Source of the DNA: Sinorhizobium psoraleae
GTDB taxonomy: Bacteria > Pseudomonadota > Alphaproteobacteria > Rhizobiales > Rhizobiaceae
DNA length: 64,000 nucleotides
NCBI RefSeq assembly: GCF_013283645.1
Contig: NZ_JABEKV010000003.1
Coordinates: forward strand, 1 to 64,000
Direction: 5' to 3'
Shown here: in pieces, positions 53,980-63,784 of the stretch
Layout: every line of letters starts with the position of its first letter
Numbering within the stretch: position 1 is the stretch's first letter
The notes under the pieces: model-generated
Database searches by the model: none
What the model was told of the DNA's origin: nothing
The model's input: the letters and a program-made list of their open reading frames with translations, nothing else
Made by a program: the position numbers and the translations under genes

Positions 53980-53993
53980 GGCATTGTGGAATT

Positions 53994-55061
53994 ATGCGAT
54001 ACCTGATTTCCCTGCTCTTTTGCCTCTTTCTCCCCGGGCTGGCGCTCTCGGCACCGGTGTTTTTTCCCGCCGTTTCCGGGGACGCCGCGGCTCCCATCCT
54101 CGTCGTCTATTCCTCGCTCGACGAGCCGCTGGCGCGGCCGATGATCGTCGGTTTCCAGAAGGCCAATCCGGACGTGGCGGTGCGCTACGAGGACATGCTG
54201 ACGGGCGAGATCTACGACCGGATCGTCAAGGAGACGGATGGCGGTCAGAAGACGGCCGACTTTGCCTTCTCCTCGGCCATGGACCTGCAGGTCAAGCTCA
54301 GCAACGACGGCTATGCGCAACGCAGCGACCTGCCGATGAGCGGCCGCTGGCCAGCCTGGGCGAACTGGCGCAACACGGCCTATGCGCTGACCTTCGAGCC
54401 GGCGGTCTTCGTCTATCACAAGCCGAGCTTCGCAACCGAGCCGCCGCCGGCAACACGCGCGGAATTCGTCGATTACCTGAAGCGTCAGGGCAGCGCCGTC
54501 TTCGGCCGGATTGGCACCTATGATATCGAACGCTCCGGCGTCGGCTTCCTCTTCATGTCGCGCGACCAGGAGCAGTTCGGCGATATCTGGAGCGTCATCC
54601 AGGCCATGGGGGCGGCGGGCGTAAAGCTCTATTCGACCAGCCAGGCGATCGTCGAACGGGTCGCCGACGGCCGCTTCGTGCTCGGTTACAATATCCTCGG
54701 ATCCTATGCAGCCGACTGGGCCTCGCGCCATCCCGACGTCGGCATCGTCCTTCCAAAGGACTACACGGTGGTGATGTCGCGCATCGGGCTCGTGCCCCAG
54801 GCGGCCGCCTCCCCCGATCTCGGCCGCCGCTACCTCGAATTCTTCATGTCGAAGGAAGGCCAGACGATCATGGCGCGCGAACTGCAGATCCCGGCGGTAA
54901 GCCCGGATGTCGCGGGCGAGAACACCGCCAACACCATGCAGGAGATGCTGGGCGGCCAATTGCGCCCCGTTCCGGTCAGCCCGGGATTGATGGTCTATCT
55001 CGACCAGGTCAAGCGCGCCCGCCTGATCGCGCGCTGGAACGAGGTGCTGCGGCTACACTGA
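53994..55061 (+). CDS. Orphan periplasmic substrate-binding protein (iron/ABC type fold)
   Basis: The 355-residue exported protein has signal MRYLISLLFCLFLPGLALSA. The mature part contains ILVVYSSLDEPLARPMIVGF, YEDMLTGEIYDRIVKE, LTFEPAVFVYHKPSFA, GRIGTYDIERSGVGF and LGYNILGSYAADWASRHPD, a type-2 binding-protein fold of the AfuA/FbpA class. No permease or ATPase is adjacent. It is divergent from tctDE and upstream of tctCBA, so it may deliver a ligand signal to the TctE sensor. Binding proteins that act with sensor kinases rather than transporters are known. The ligand is unknown. Confidence 0.8.
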   Translation: MRYLISLLFCLFLPGLALSAPVFFPAVSGDAAAPILVVYSSLDEPLARPMIVGFQKANPDVAVRYEDMLTGEIYDRIVKETDGGQKTADFAFSSAMDLQVKLSNDGYAQRSDLPMSGRWPAWANWRNTAYALTFEPAVFVYHKPSFATEPPPATRAEFVDYLKRQGSAVFGRIGTYDIERSGVGFLFMSRDQEQFGDIWSVIQAMGAAGVKLYSTSQAIVERVADGRFVLGYNILGSYAADWASRHPDVGIVLPKDYTVVMSRIGLVPQAAASPDLGRRYLEFFMSKEGQTIMARELQIPAVSPDVAGENTANTMQEMLGGQLRPVPVSPGLMVYLDQVKRARLIARWNEVLRLH

Positions 55062-55070
55062 CTCTCGCCT

Positions 55071-55160
55071 GCAGCGTTGTGGTCTCCCAGCAACACAAGG
55101 TCGCTGTAGCTCTTTGAATTGCTGCGTGAAATCGGCTCCGGTTCAAGGAAACATGCAATA
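55071..55160. repeat. RIME-like intergenic repeat, copy D (degenerate)
   Basis: GCAGCGTTGTGG ... CAACACAAGGTCGCTGTAG is followed by CTTTGAATTGCTGCGTGAAATC, then GGCTCCGGTTCAAGG and CATGCAATAG. It has the same layout as copies A, B and E but with many substitutions. It lies 10 bases after the binding-protein stop. Confidence 0.6.
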
Positions 55161-55192
55161 GCAAAACAACCCATTTACGCAATGCCGACTTG

Positions 55193-55210
55193 ATGTCAGG
55201 TTAATGTCAG
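55193..55210 (+). promoter_or_regulatory. Tandem ATGTCAG repeats upstream of tctC
   Basis: ATGTCAG at 55193-55199 and again at 55204-55210 are spaced 11 bases apart. This is the direct-repeat pattern bound by OmpR/PhoB-family response regulators; a PHO box has the same TGTCA spacing. TATGGT (55216-55221) follows as a possible -10. The repeats lie about 180 bases upstream of tctC. Confidence 0.6.
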
Positions 55211-55388
55211 CTTTCTATGGTGGCTTAGGGATCGCTGATGATCCGTGGAGGCGGGCCGTCAGCAGCGCATCGGGAGGAAATCACCACCACGGTCAGCGGC
55301 TGGCGCGCAAAAGCCAGCCACGTGCTTCTCCCGTACGCGACGATAATCAACGCACGCGCGATTGAACGCGCCCTACGGAGGACCGACC

Positions 55389-56333
55389 TTGAAACACTTC
55401 TTCCTGGCATCCATTCTCGCCGGCGCCCTGGCGCTTCCGGCATACGCCGCCGACTACACGATCATCGCGCCGGCCAATCCCGGCGGCGGCTGGGACCAGA
55501 CGGCCCGGTCGCTGCAGACCGTCATGCAGCAGGAAGGCATTTCCGGCAATGTCCAGGTGCAGAACGTTCCCGGCGCCGGCGGCACGATCGGGCTCGCCCA
55601 GTTCGCCAGCCAGCAGAAGGGCAACCCGAATGCGCTCCTCGTCGGCGGCTATGTCATGGTGGGGGCCATCCTTACCAACAAATCGCCGGTGACCCTCAAG
55701 GACGTGACGCCGATCGCACGGCTGACGGGCGAATACGAAGCGATCGTCGTTCCGGCCGCTTCCGAAATCAAGACGATGGCGGACCTCGTCGCGGCGCTGA
55801 AGAAGGATCCGGGCGCGGTTTCCTGGGCTGGCGGCTCTGCCGGCGGCACCGACCACATCGCCGTCGGGTTGATTGCCAAGGCTGCCGGCGTCGATCCGAC
55901 GAAGATCAACTACATCGCCTATTCGGGCGGTGGCGAGGCGCTCGCCGCCATTCTCGGCAGCCAGGTGACGGCTGGCATTTCCGGCTACGGCGAATTCGAA
56001 TCGCAAGTGAAAGCCGGCACACTCCGACTGATCGCCGTTTCGAGTGCCGAGCGTCTCCCAGGCATTGATGCGCCGACTCTGAAGGAGTCGGGCGTCGACG
56101 TCGTGGTCGAAAACTGGCGCATGGTCGCGGCTGCCCCTGGCCTTACCGACGAGCAGAAGGCAGCCGTTTCCGCCGACATCGAAAAGCTCGCCAAGTCCCC
56201 GGGCTGGCAGGAAGTGTTGAAGACGAAGGGCTGGCAGGACACCTATCTCGCCGGCGACGCCTTCAACGAGCAGCTCGCGAAGGACATTTCCGCAACCGAA
56301 ACCGTCCTCAAGGACATCGGGCTGGTCAAATGA
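55389..56333 (+). CDS. tctC: Tripartite tricarboxylate transporter substrate-binding protein
   Basis: The 314-residue TctC/Bug-family periplasmic protein has signal [20 protein letters not shown] and mature start [20 protein letters not shown]. The family's ligand loops follow: [20 protein letters not shown] near residue 60 and [20 protein letters not shown] near 150. A TTG start at 55389 follows ACGGAGG; an in-frame ATG at 55362 has no ribosome site. It captures citrate-like acids for TctAB. ATGA overlap couples it to tctB. Confidence 0.87.
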   Translation: MKHFFLASILAGALALPAYAADYTIIAPANPGGGWDQTARSLQTVMQQEGISGNVQVQNVPGAGGTIGLAQFASQQKGNPNALLVGGYVMVGAILTNKSPVTLKDVTPIARLTGEYEAIVVPAASEIKTMADLVAALKKDPGAVSWAGGSAGGTDHIAVGLIAKAAGVDPTKINYIAYSGGGEALAAILGSQVTAGISGYGEFESQVKAGTLRLIAVSSAERLPGIDAPTLKESGVDVVVENWRMVAAAPGLTDEQKAAVSADIEKLAKSPGWQEVLKTKGWQDTYLAGDAFNEQLAKDISATETVLKDIGLVK

Positions 56334-56824
56334 ACAAGGGGAATCACCCTTCCGTCGAAACGCGCCGCCCCGACAGGGCGGCGCTCATTATCGCCGCGGT
56401 TCTGGCTGCCATCGGCGGCCTGATCTTCTGGGATGTTTCGCGCCTTAGCGGGCTTGCCGGCTATTCGCAGGTCGGCCCCACCACGGTTCCCTATGCGATC
56501 GCCTGCTGTCTCGTCGGGCTCGCCGTCTGGACCGCTGTCGAAGCTGTGAGAGGCGACTTCGGTCATGAGCGGGAGAAACAGGAGTTCGGCCCGGTTTTCT
56601 GGATCGTCGGCGGCCTTGCCGCCCAGATGCTGCTGCTCAACACGCTCGGCTTTTCGATCGCAACCGGCATTCTCTTTGCGATGACGGCGCGCGGTTTCGG
56701 CAAGCGCATGCTCTGGCTGACCGTGCCGGTCGGCATCGTCTTCAGCTTCATCGTCTGGGTGATCTTCGCCAAGCTCCTGCAATTGTCGCTGCCCGCAGGG
56801 CCGCTTGAACGCCTGTTCTTCTGA
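56330..56824 (+). CDS. tctB: Tripartite tricarboxylate transporter small membrane subunit
   Basis: The 164-residue protein has four membrane helices: [60 protein letters not shown] and [20 protein letters not shown]. It carries PTTVPYAIA, typical of TctB (PatFFP in relatives). Its start overlaps the tctC stop by 4 bases. It stabilises the large TctA channel, encoded 14 bases downstream. Confidence 0.87.
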   Translation: MNKGNHPSVETRRPDRAALIIAAVLAAIGGLIFWDVSRLSGLAGYSQVGPTTVPYAIACCLVGLAVWTAVEAVRGDFGHEREKQEFGPVFWIVGGLAAQMLLLNTLGFSIATGILFAMTARGFGKRMLWLTVPVGIVFSFIVWVIFAKLLQLSLPAGPLERLFF

Positions 56825-56838
56825 GGGGGCCGCCGACC

Positions 56839-58356
56839 ATGGGTACTTTTGACTTCCTGCTGCAGGGCCTGCTGGTTGCCGTCCAGCCGATGAACCTCGT
56901 CTATGCGCTGATCGGTGTGACGCTCGGCACCGCCGTCGGCGTCCTCCCCGGCATCGGTCCGGCCTTGACCGTGGCTCTGCTGCTGCCCGTCACCTACAAG
57001 CTCGATCCGGCCGGCTCGCTCATCATGTTTGCCGGCATCTACTACGGCGGCATGTATGGCGGATCGACCACTTCGATCCTGCTTAACACCCCCGGTGAAA
57101 GCTCGTCGATCGTCACTGCGCTCGAGGGCAACAAGATGGCGCGCGCCGGACGCGGCGGCCCGGCATTGGCGACCGCTGCGATCGGCTCCTTCGTCGCCGG
57201 CCTCATCGCGACGCTCGCGCTCGCCTTCATTGCGCCCTATATCGTCAAGCTCGCACTTGTCTTCGGCCCACGCGAATATTTCGCGCTGATGGTACTTGCC
57301 TTCGTCACGGTTTCCTCAGCCTTCGGAGACTCGACGCTTCGCGGCCTCACCTCCCTCTTCGTCGGCCTGACACTCGCCTGCATCGGCATCGACCAGTTGA
57401 CCGGCCAGACGCGCCTTTCCTTTGGGGTACCCGACCTCCTCGACGGCATCGAGGTAACCACGCTCGCCGTCGCCATGTTCGCAATCGGCGAGACGCTTTA
57501 TATCGCAGCGCAGGGCGATCGTGGCCCGGACAAGGTCGAGGCCGTCAAGGGCTCGGTCTGGATGAGCGCGATGGACTGGGCGCGCTCATGGAAGCCCTGG
57601 CTTCGCGGCACCGCAATCGGCTTTCCGATCGGCGCAATGCCGGCCGGCGGCGCCGAAATCGGCACCTTTCTCTCCTATGCCACCGAGAAACGCCTGACCA
57701 AGCATCCCGAAGAGTTCGGCAATGGCGCGATCGAAGGCGTCGCCGGACCGGAAGCGGCCAACAATGCTTCCGCCGCCGGTACCCTGGTGCCGTTGCTCAC
57801 CCTCGGCCTGCCGACGACGGCGACGGCGGCGATCATGCTGGCGGGCTTCCAGCAATACGGCCTTCAGCCCGGACCGCTGCTGTTTGCCACCAACCCGCAA
57901 CTCGTCTGGGGTCTGATCGCGAGCCTTCTCATTGCCAACTTCATGCTGCTCGTCCTGAACCTGCCGCTGATCGGCCTCTGGGTGAGACTCCTGACCATCC
58001 CAAAGCCGTGGCTTTATGCCGGCATCCTGCTGTTTGCGACGCTTGGCACGATCGGCGCCAACCCGTCGGTATTCGAACTCGGTATGCTGCTCGCCTTCGG
58101 CCTGCTCGGCTACGTTATGCGCGTCTTCGGCTATCCGATCGCCCCGGTCGTCGTCGGCCTCATCCTCGGGCCGCTCGCCGAGCAGCAACTGCGCCGGGCG
58201 CTTTCGATCAGCCAGGGCGACGTGACCGTGCTCTTCACCTCGCCGATCGCGGCAGTGCTTCTGGTCATCGCCGCCCTCGCCCTCATCGTCCCCCTCATTC
58301 TGAGGGCGCGCGGGCGCGGCCAGATGCTTGCGCAACTCGCCGCCAGCGAGGACTGA
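56839..58356 (+). CDS. tctA: Tripartite tricarboxylate transporter large membrane subunit
   Basis: The 505-residue protein has 11-12 membrane helices with two TctA hallmark segments. One is [20 protein letters not shown] near residue 33, with [20 protein letters not shown] after it; the other is [20 protein letters not shown] near 295. It moves the acid across the inner membrane in exchange for an ion gradient. It is followed by RIME copy E. A GGGGG ribosome site precedes the ATG. Confidence 0.93.
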   Translation: MGTFDFLLQGLLVAVQPMNLVYALIGVTLGTAVGVLPGIGPALTVALLLPVTYKLDPAGSLIMFAGIYYGGMYGGSTTSILLNTPGESSSIVTALEGNKMARAGRGGPALATAAIGSFVAGLIATLALAFIAPYIVKLALVFGPREYFALMVLAFVTVSSAFGDSTLRGLTSLFVGLTLACIGIDQLTGQTRLSFGVPDLLDGIEVTTLAVAMFAIGETLYIAAQGDRGPDKVEAVKGSVWMSAMDWARSWKPWLRGTAIGFPIGAMPAGGAEIGTFLSYATEKRLTKHPEEFGNGAIEGVAGPEAANNASAAGTLVPLLTLGLPTTATAAIMLAGFQQYGLQPGPLLFATNPQLVWGLIASLLIANFMLLVLNLPLIGLWVRLLTIPKPWLYAGILLFATLGTIGANPSVFELGMLLAFGLLGYVMRVFGYPIAPVVVGLILGPLAEQQLRRALSISQGDVTVLFTSPIAAVLLVIAALALIVPLILRARGRGQMLAQLAASED

Positions 58357-58369
58357 CCCCATTCGCCTC

Positions 58370-58468
58370 CTACAGCGCCGTGCGCCTTTTCAGACGCACG
58401 GCGCTGTAGCACTTTGAACCACTGCATGTTTGTGTCCTTAAATGGCTCCGATTTAAGGACGCATGCAG
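58370..58468. repeat. RIME-like intergenic repeat, copy E (best conserved)
   Basis: The first palindrome, 58370-58409, runs CTACAGCGCCGTGCGCCTTT to the matching arm ACGCACGGCGCTGTAG. The second, about 58422-58468, has arms CTGCATG and GCATGCAG around TCCTTAAATGGCTCCGATTTAAGGA. It lies 13 bases after tctA and may also act as its terminator. Confidence 0.87.
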
Positions 58469-58673
58469 TCGACGATTCATGGGGCGCGAAGAGGGAGGGC
58501 AGCCCCTTCCCGCTCCAATTTTCTTCCTGTTGCAATCCCTAAGTCCGGCTGGTCGGGGGAAGCCTGGGCTTGCTTGTGTTGCATGGCTGGGGTGAGGTTT
58601 TGTGCATTGCAAAAACACCCGCCCAAGCCCATCTTTTGCTTATCGAATAGAAAACGAAAAAGCGAGCAAAGAG

Positions 58674-58844
58674 ATGATTGCCACCAGCAAGAACCGCATG
58701 GGTTTCATTGGCCGCGCCTTCGCCGTCCTGAGCGCTGCGAACGCTGCTGCCGCCGCCGTCGAAGGCCACCGCCGTCCGAATGCGCGCGACCTGCGCACCC
58801 TCGGCATCGATCCGGCAAACTTCCCGGACATCCGTCGCGGCTAA
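58674..58844 (+). CDS. Small DUF1127-like protein (56 aa)
   Basis: The product starts MIATSKNRMGFIGRAFAVLS, continues AANAAAAAVEGHRRPNARDL and ends RTLGIDPANFPDIRRG. The C-terminal RDL.TLGID...F..I pattern is that of DUF1127 (YjiS-like) and related rhizobial proteins of about 50 residues. Members can bind RNA and affect phosphate or carbon metabolism. The ATG follows AAAGAG. A hairpin at 58866-58898 probably ends the transcript. Confidence 0.7.
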   Translation: MIATSKNRMGFIGRAFAVLSAANAAAAAVEGHRRPNARDLRTLGIDPANFPDIRRG

Positions 58845-58865
58845 CGACACTCGCCGGCAGACCGT

Positions 58866-58898
58866 GGTTATCCAGCCGAGCACTATCGCTGGATAGCC
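58866..58898 (+). terminator. Hairpin after the DUF1127-like gene
   Basis: GGTTATCCAGC (58866-58876) pairs with GCTGGATAGCC (58888-58898), with one G-T pair. There is no T-run. From 58899 to 59027 I see no other feature. Confidence 0.5.
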
Positions 58899-59027
58899 GG
58901 CCGAGGCGGCAGTCGGCCCGTTATTCTGCCTTGAGCGTCGCTTCGTCCCTGGCTCGGCCAAAGACCTTGAAGCGAGCTTCGCTTCTACACTTCTACTACG
59001 CCTCGATCCTATCAAATCCACCAGTTC

Positions 59028-62000
59028 TTAGAACCGAGCCCTTGCGGTAGCGCGGATGGTGCGGCCGGGGGCGGGCAGCCCGTCCGCCATATCAATCTCC
59101 GCATCGAAGATATCCAACAGTTGCAGCCCCAGTTCCAGGTGCCCGCCCTCCGATTTCCAGGTGACGGCGGCGTCTGTTGTCCTGTAGGGCTCAAGCTCAG
59201 GAGCGACGGGCTCCCCATTCTGATCGTAGTACTGTGAGCCCACCCGGTCGCCGACGAAGGATTGTGCGATCGTCGCCGTCACGCGCGACGGATGCACATA
59301 TGTCAGACCAAGCTGAGCGACATAATCCGGGACGAGCGGCACGCGATAGTCAGGGTTCCAGAACAGGCTGGTGTCCTTGCTTTCGTTCCAAGTGAATGAC
59401 GCAAAGGCACCGAGGCCCCCACCTATCCAATAATTGGCACTGAGATGCACGCGGTCGATCTCGCCGTCGCTTGTCAGGAACGTGGTCAGCAGGTCCTCGG
59501 GCGCCAGCGTGAGACCGTTGAACCGCTGATGCTGATATTCGATCGCGGTGAAGAGGCGTTCGCTCCACTCCGCGTCCCACCGCATTGCTGCTGTTCGCGT
59601 TTGCCCGCTCCAGTAGAGCGGCAGTTCAAGCGGGGCAAGACCGACGGTCGTGATTGGCGATAAAGTATGGTTTGTGACGAACTGCGTGTCCTGCCGGTAA
59701 TAGGCCCGCAACCAGTGACCTGCGATCGGCGACCATGCCACACCGATACGCGGATCGACCGGTCCCCATAGTCCGGTATCGCCGTCGAACCTGGTGACGT
59801 ATGCGCCACCCTGAAACTGGAGGTCTTGGGACACGTCCAGCACGGCGTCGATATAGGTGCGGGTAGCGGAGCTATCCCCGGAAAACGCACCGAGATCATC
59901 GACAATGCCGGTGCCCAAGTCAGTGGCCGTCTGCGAAATCCGGTATTGGTTCTCGGCAGCCTCGGCGCCATAGCGGACTGTCAGAGGACCGATCCCGAAA
60001 AGGTGACTCGCGCCAAAAGTGACGTAGTCATCCCTCGAACTCTCATCGATACGATAGATTATCGGCGGGTCAACGGTGAAATCCGTAGCGCGAAACCGTC
60101 GTCGCGTGTCGATATCGCTCGACACGACAAAGGCCTGGACGACATTGCGGTCAGAGATGGTATGACTCCAGGCACCACCGATCGTATTATCGCGCGTTTC
60201 GACAGCGGTAAACGGCGCCGGGTTCCAGATTTGTCCGGGATAGCCGATGTCCTGCTGCGCAGTATTGCCGAACAGCAACACGCTGTCGGCGAGGCTCGGG
60301 CGCAAGCCAAGCTGGAAACGCGCGCCCTCGAAATCGTTCGCATCGTTGTCCCGCTGGCTCTCCGGTCGCGATACCTCACCTTGGATGTAATAGCTGAGAG
60401 GAATTCCGGCGTAGCTGGTACCCTGCAAGAGTATATCGCTCGTCCAGCCGGCTCGCGCGCCTTCATCCAACAACCCCGCCCCAAGCGCCGCCTCGAAGAA
60501 ACTGCGTCGTTCCAATGAATTGCGCTTGGCTTCCGATGCAACCGCTAAGGGATCGAAGAGAAGGCCCTGCATCTCCAAGGAGGGCGAGGAAGAGCCAAAG
60601 GGGAAGCGATCGAGGCCGGAGAGCGGCTCTCCGACAAAGGGACTGAATCGCCCGCTCGCGGCTTGGTCAATATAGCTCGTCGACTTAAACGGATCGTAGG
60701 CGCGATCCGCATAGTATTGACCCCACTCGTTCAATCCGAGGTTCTCGAGAGTGACCCCGAGGAAGGAGGAGGCCTGTCGGTTCGCGTCGTAGCCGGAATA
60801 AAATCCGCCTCTCGCCTGTCTGCGCCGCAACGCCTCCCGAGCCTCCAGGATCGCCTCGTCGGCCCGGAATTCATCCAGGGCTATACCGGAGCGGATCAGG
60901 GGAATCGAGGCATTGTCGGGATCGAACCTGTCCGCATTGTCGAGCGCCTGGGCTGCCTCCTCTTCCGCGCCTAGCTGGTAGCTGCCGATCGCCAGGCCTA
61001 TGAGGCTGTCGCCGTAGGTCGGGTTGACAGCGGAGGCTTCCAGAAGCGTCTTCTCGCCTTCCTCGGTCTTGCCGATCCGCAAGAGATAACGGCCCTTGGC
61101 GGCCAGAACCGCATAGGAACGAGGATCCAGCGCTTCCGCCTTATCGATCTCGGCCTTGGCCGCCGCGATCTGGTCGTTATCCATCAGGAAGCGCGCGTAG
61201 TTTGCGTGGAGCGCCGCATTTTCCGGGTTCAGCTCGATCGCGCGGCGATGGGCGGCATCCGCCTCGACGACCGCGTTGCGGTCGCTTTGCACGATGCCAA
61301 GCTCGTTCCAGGCGGCATCGTCGCCGGGTGCAAGCTCTGTCGCGCGCTTCAGGTCCGCGAGGGCCCCATCGAGATCGCTGGAAACGGTCGCGCGGAAGCG
61401 TGCGTTTACAAGGAGATAGGCTGGCTCCTCCGGATCGATCGTTTTGGCGCGGGCAAGAGCCTCCCTCACCTCGTCGCGACGGTCGAGCTGAAAAGCAAGA
61501 TCGGCCCGCATCGCCGGCAGCCGCGCATCGTTCGGGAAGCGCTCTTCGGCCGCCTTCAGGATGTTGATCGCTTCCGCCTGTCCAAGCACGTGGGCAGTGG
61601 CGGTGGCCCGTGCCATCGCCGCGACCGGATCATCGGCATAGGCGTTTTCTGCCGGTGGGGGCGGCGTCTCCCGATCCGGATGGGCCAAGGCGTTTGCGAA
61701 CCATCGACCGAAAACGGCCGCCGCCCGGCGATCGCGCGGCAGATGCGGCAGAGCGGCAGCAAACAAGCGGCTTGCCTCGGTGTAACGCAGCTCCTGTCCC
61801 GCGATCATCGCTTCGACAAGCTTCGCCCGCGCCTCCAAGCCAGCCGGCAGTGGCCGGCGGAGATGCGCAAGCGCATCCTTTGCGGCCGCGCGCCCGTCGC
61901 TCGAAAGCGATGCTTCAGCAAGCGCAACCCAATCTTCGTTGCTTCGCCCTGCGGGTGCGATAGCCAGAATGGCATCACGCCTGGCGCGCGTCTCGCGACC

Positions 62001-62651
62001 CCCGATCCCGGTTACGGGCAAATTGGCAAAGGCTCCGCGCAGTTCGGTGTAGAGGAGAACCTGCTCGCGCTCCTCCAGATTGACGAGGATGTATTTGCGC
62101 GGCGCCTGCCCAATTGCCGCAAACGCGCCCTCGCCCTGATTGACCGTCACTGATCCTTGGGCGTTCTTGAGCTCCACGCTGCCTTCGAGCACGGAGAGAG
62201 TCGTGTCGCCATTGCCGGTTACCCGGAGCGTCCAGTCCGTGCCGCGAATGGCTGCCGCCGCTGCGGGCGTCTCGATGGTCAGACCGCTGCCACCGCGCTT
62301 GGCCCGGGCCCAGATGACGCCGGATTGAAGGCTGAGCTGGCTGTCGGAGTCCTGGCCTATCTTCTTGACGAGCAGCACTGTGTTGCGGCCCATGCGCATC
62401 TGCGTGTCATCGGCGAACAGAAGCGCAAGGCTACCGGTTGCATTGGTGCGCAGGACATCGCCGGCCAGCAGGTCCTGGCTGACCTCGACCGTGCGCCAGG
62501 CATCTATTTCGATGAAGCGGATCTCCTCGCCGGATTTGCGCGCAATGACCGAGCCTTCCGGTGACGATGCGCGCGGAAAGACCTCGGCTGCCGACGGCAG
62601 CACGCTTCCCAGCACCGCGAATGCGGCAACGGCGAATTTTAGCTTGCGCAT
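59028..62651 (-). CDS. FecR-TPR-outer-membrane beta-barrel fusion protein (1207 aa)
   Basis: The ATG at 62651 gives a signal peptide (MRKLKFAVAAFAVLGSVLPS AAE). A FecR domain spans about 40-140 (AGDVLRTNATGSLALLFADD, SGVIWARAKRGGSGLTIETP, RGTDWTLRVTGNGDTTLSVL). A long helical region with TPR repeats spans about 320-640 (DDAAWNELGIVQSDRNAVVE, NPENAALHANYARFLMDN). The final 500 residues alternate in beta-strand fashion with many aromatic residues and end ...RTIRATARARF, with a terminal phenylalanine as in outer-membrane barrels. There is no TonB box or plug motif. It is probably an outer-membrane protein with a periplasmic FecR/TPR part. Function unknown; upstream is a divergent HAD gene. Confidence 0.78.
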   Translation of the reverse strand: MRKLKFAVAAFAVLGSVLPSAAEVFPRASSPEGSVIARKSGEEIRFIEIDAWRTVEVSQDLLAGDVLRTNATGSLALLFADDTQMRMGRNTVLLVKKIGQDSDSQLSLQSGVIWARAKRGGSGLTIETPAAAAAIRGTDWTLRVTGNGDTTLSVLEGSVELKNAQGSVTVNQGEGAFAAIGQAPRKYILVNLEEREQVLLYTELRGAFANLPVTGIGGRETRARRDAILAIAPAGRSNEDWVALAEASLSSDGRAAAKDALAHLRRPLPAGLEARAKLVEAMIAGQELRYTEASRLFAAALPHLPRDRRAAAVFGRWFANALAHPDRETPPPPAENAYADDPVAAMARATATAHVLGQAEAINILKAAEERFPNDARLPAMRADLAFQLDRRDEVREALARAKTIDPEEPAYLLVNARFRATVSSDLDGALADLKRATELAPGDDAAWNELGIVQSDRNAVVEADAAHRRAIELNPENAALHANYARFLMDNDQIAAAKAEIDKAEALDPRSYAVLAAKGRYLLRIGKTEEGEKTLLEASAVNPTYGDSLIGLAIGSYQLGAEEEAAQALDNADRFDPDNASIPLIRSGIALDEFRADEAILEAREALRRRQARGGFYSGYDANRQASSFLGVTLENLGLNEWGQYYADRAYDPFKSTSYIDQAASGRFSPFVGEPLSGLDRFPFGSSSPSLEMQGLLFDPLAVASEAKRNSLERRSFFEAALGAGLLDEGARAGWTSDILLQGTSYAGIPLSYYIQGEVSRPESQRDNDANDFEGARFQLGLRPSLADSVLLFGNTAQQDIGYPGQIWNPAPFTAVETRDNTIGGAWSHTISDRNVVQAFVVSSDIDTRRRFRATDFTVDPPIIYRIDESSRDDYVTFGASHLFGIGPLTVRYGAEAAENQYRISQTATDLGTGIVDDLGAFSGDSSATRTYIDAVLDVSQDLQFQGGAYVTRFDGDTGLWGPVDPRIGVAWSPIAGHWLRAYYRQDTQFVTNHTLSPITTVGLAPLELPLYWSGQTRTAAMRWDAEWSERLFTAIEYQHQRFNGLTLAPEDLLTTFLTSDGEIDRVHLSANYWIGGGLGAFASFTWNESKDTSLFWNPDYRVPLVPDYVAQLGLTYVHPSRVTATIAQSFVGDRVGSQYYDQNGEPVAPELEPYRTTDAAVTWKSEGGHLELGLQLLDIFDAEIDMADGLPAPGRTIRATARARF

Positions 62652-62886
62652 GATGACTTTGTCTGCTGATCCCCGCGCGCAATATGCGTGCAAACAGCAA
62701 CCGAAGTCAATTTCTGGTGGGCTGCAATGCCACAAGAAAATACCGATCGAGAAAACGGGCGGATAGCGGTCGTAATCTTCGAATTTTCCGCTGCTGCACG
62801 ACAATGCGCAGGCCCGTCCCTGCCCGGCGGGCGACAGCGCAACTTGCAGAACTTGACCAGCAACGCCTCCGTGTCATGCTGCTGCG

Positions 62887-63660
62887 ATGATCAGCGGTGT
62901 GCTCTTGGATCTTGCCGGCGTCATTTATGACGGCGAGAAGGCCGTGCCTGGCGCAACGGAGGCAGTTCTGCGTCTGCGCGATGTCGGCCTTCCCATCCGC
63001 TTCGTCAGCAACACCACCCGCTCGACCAAGCCAGCCGTCATTAAACGCCTTGCGGGGTTGGGACTTGTTGTGACGGCAGATGAAGTCTTCACGCCGGCTG
63101 AGGCGGCTCGTCGATGGCTTGCCCGCCACGGCCGATCGCCGCATCTACTGGTCCATCCCAATCTCGTGCCGGAATTCGACGATCTGGCAGACGATCTGCC
63201 CAAAGCCGTCGTCGTCGGCGATGCGGGCGAAGCTTTCGATTATCGAACACTGAACGCGGCGTTTCGACAGTTGGTCGCCGGCGCGGAATTGCTGGCGCTG
63301 GCGCCGAACCGGACGTTCAAAGATTCGGATGGAAAACTCAGCCTTGATGCTGGAGCATTCGTGACCGCGCTGGAATTCGCCAGCCAGAAAAGCGCAATTG
63401 TCCTCGGGAAGCCATCGCCGTCGTTCTTCCGCGCTGCGCTCGCGACAATCGATTGTCCGGATGCGCAAGCCGTAATGGTGGGCGATGACGCCGAAACAGA
63501 TGTCGCTGGGGCGCTGCAGGCGGGCTTGGCGCACGCCTTGCTGGTGCGCACCGGCAAGTTCCGCGAAGGCGACGAGAAGCGGTTCGAGCCGGCGCCTACC
63601 GCGACGGTCCACGACATTTCAGCCGCCGTCGACTGGATCATTTCCGCAAGTGCGGGGTAA
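62887..63660 (+). CDS. HAD-IIA family phosphatase (LHPP/NagD-like)
   Basis: The 257-residue protein has motif I GVLLDLAGVIYDGEKAVPGA at residues 4-23. The second aspartate of the usual DxD is replaced by alanine (DLAGV), as in LHPP-type relatives with serine or other residues there. SNTTRSTKPAV near 40 is motif II and VLGKPSPSFF near 175 is the lysine motif. VMVGDDAETDVAGALQAG near 197 supplies the acidic motif IV. The C2-type cap domain lies between. Substrates of relatives range from pyridoxal-P to protein phospho-histidine, so none is assigned. Confidence 0.85.
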   Translation: MISGVLLDLAGVIYDGEKAVPGATEAVLRLRDVGLPIRFVSNTTRSTKPAVIKRLAGLGLVVTADEVFTPAEAARRWLARHGRSPHLLVHPNLVPEFDDLADDLPKAVVVGDAGEAFDYRTLNAAFRQLVAGAELLALAPNRTFKDSDGKLSLDAGAFVTALEFASQKSAIVLGKPSPSFFRAALATIDCPDAQAVMVGDDAETDVAGALQAGLAHALLVRTGKFREGDEKRFEPAPTATVHDISAAVDWIISASAG

Positions 63661-63784
63661 AAGCGCGCCGTCCCCGGTCCGCGCCGCGCGGTCAAGTTCC
63701 TGCTTTCAATCGGAAGGAGAAAGGCGGCAAGACTCGTGCACCCATTTGGTGCAGGGAAGTCGATCGACCGCGGATCAAGGTCAC

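Noticed and set aside
55238..56068. 276-codon plus-strand frame overlapping tctC
   Set aside because: Out of frame with tctC, arginine/glycine-rich, no family features.
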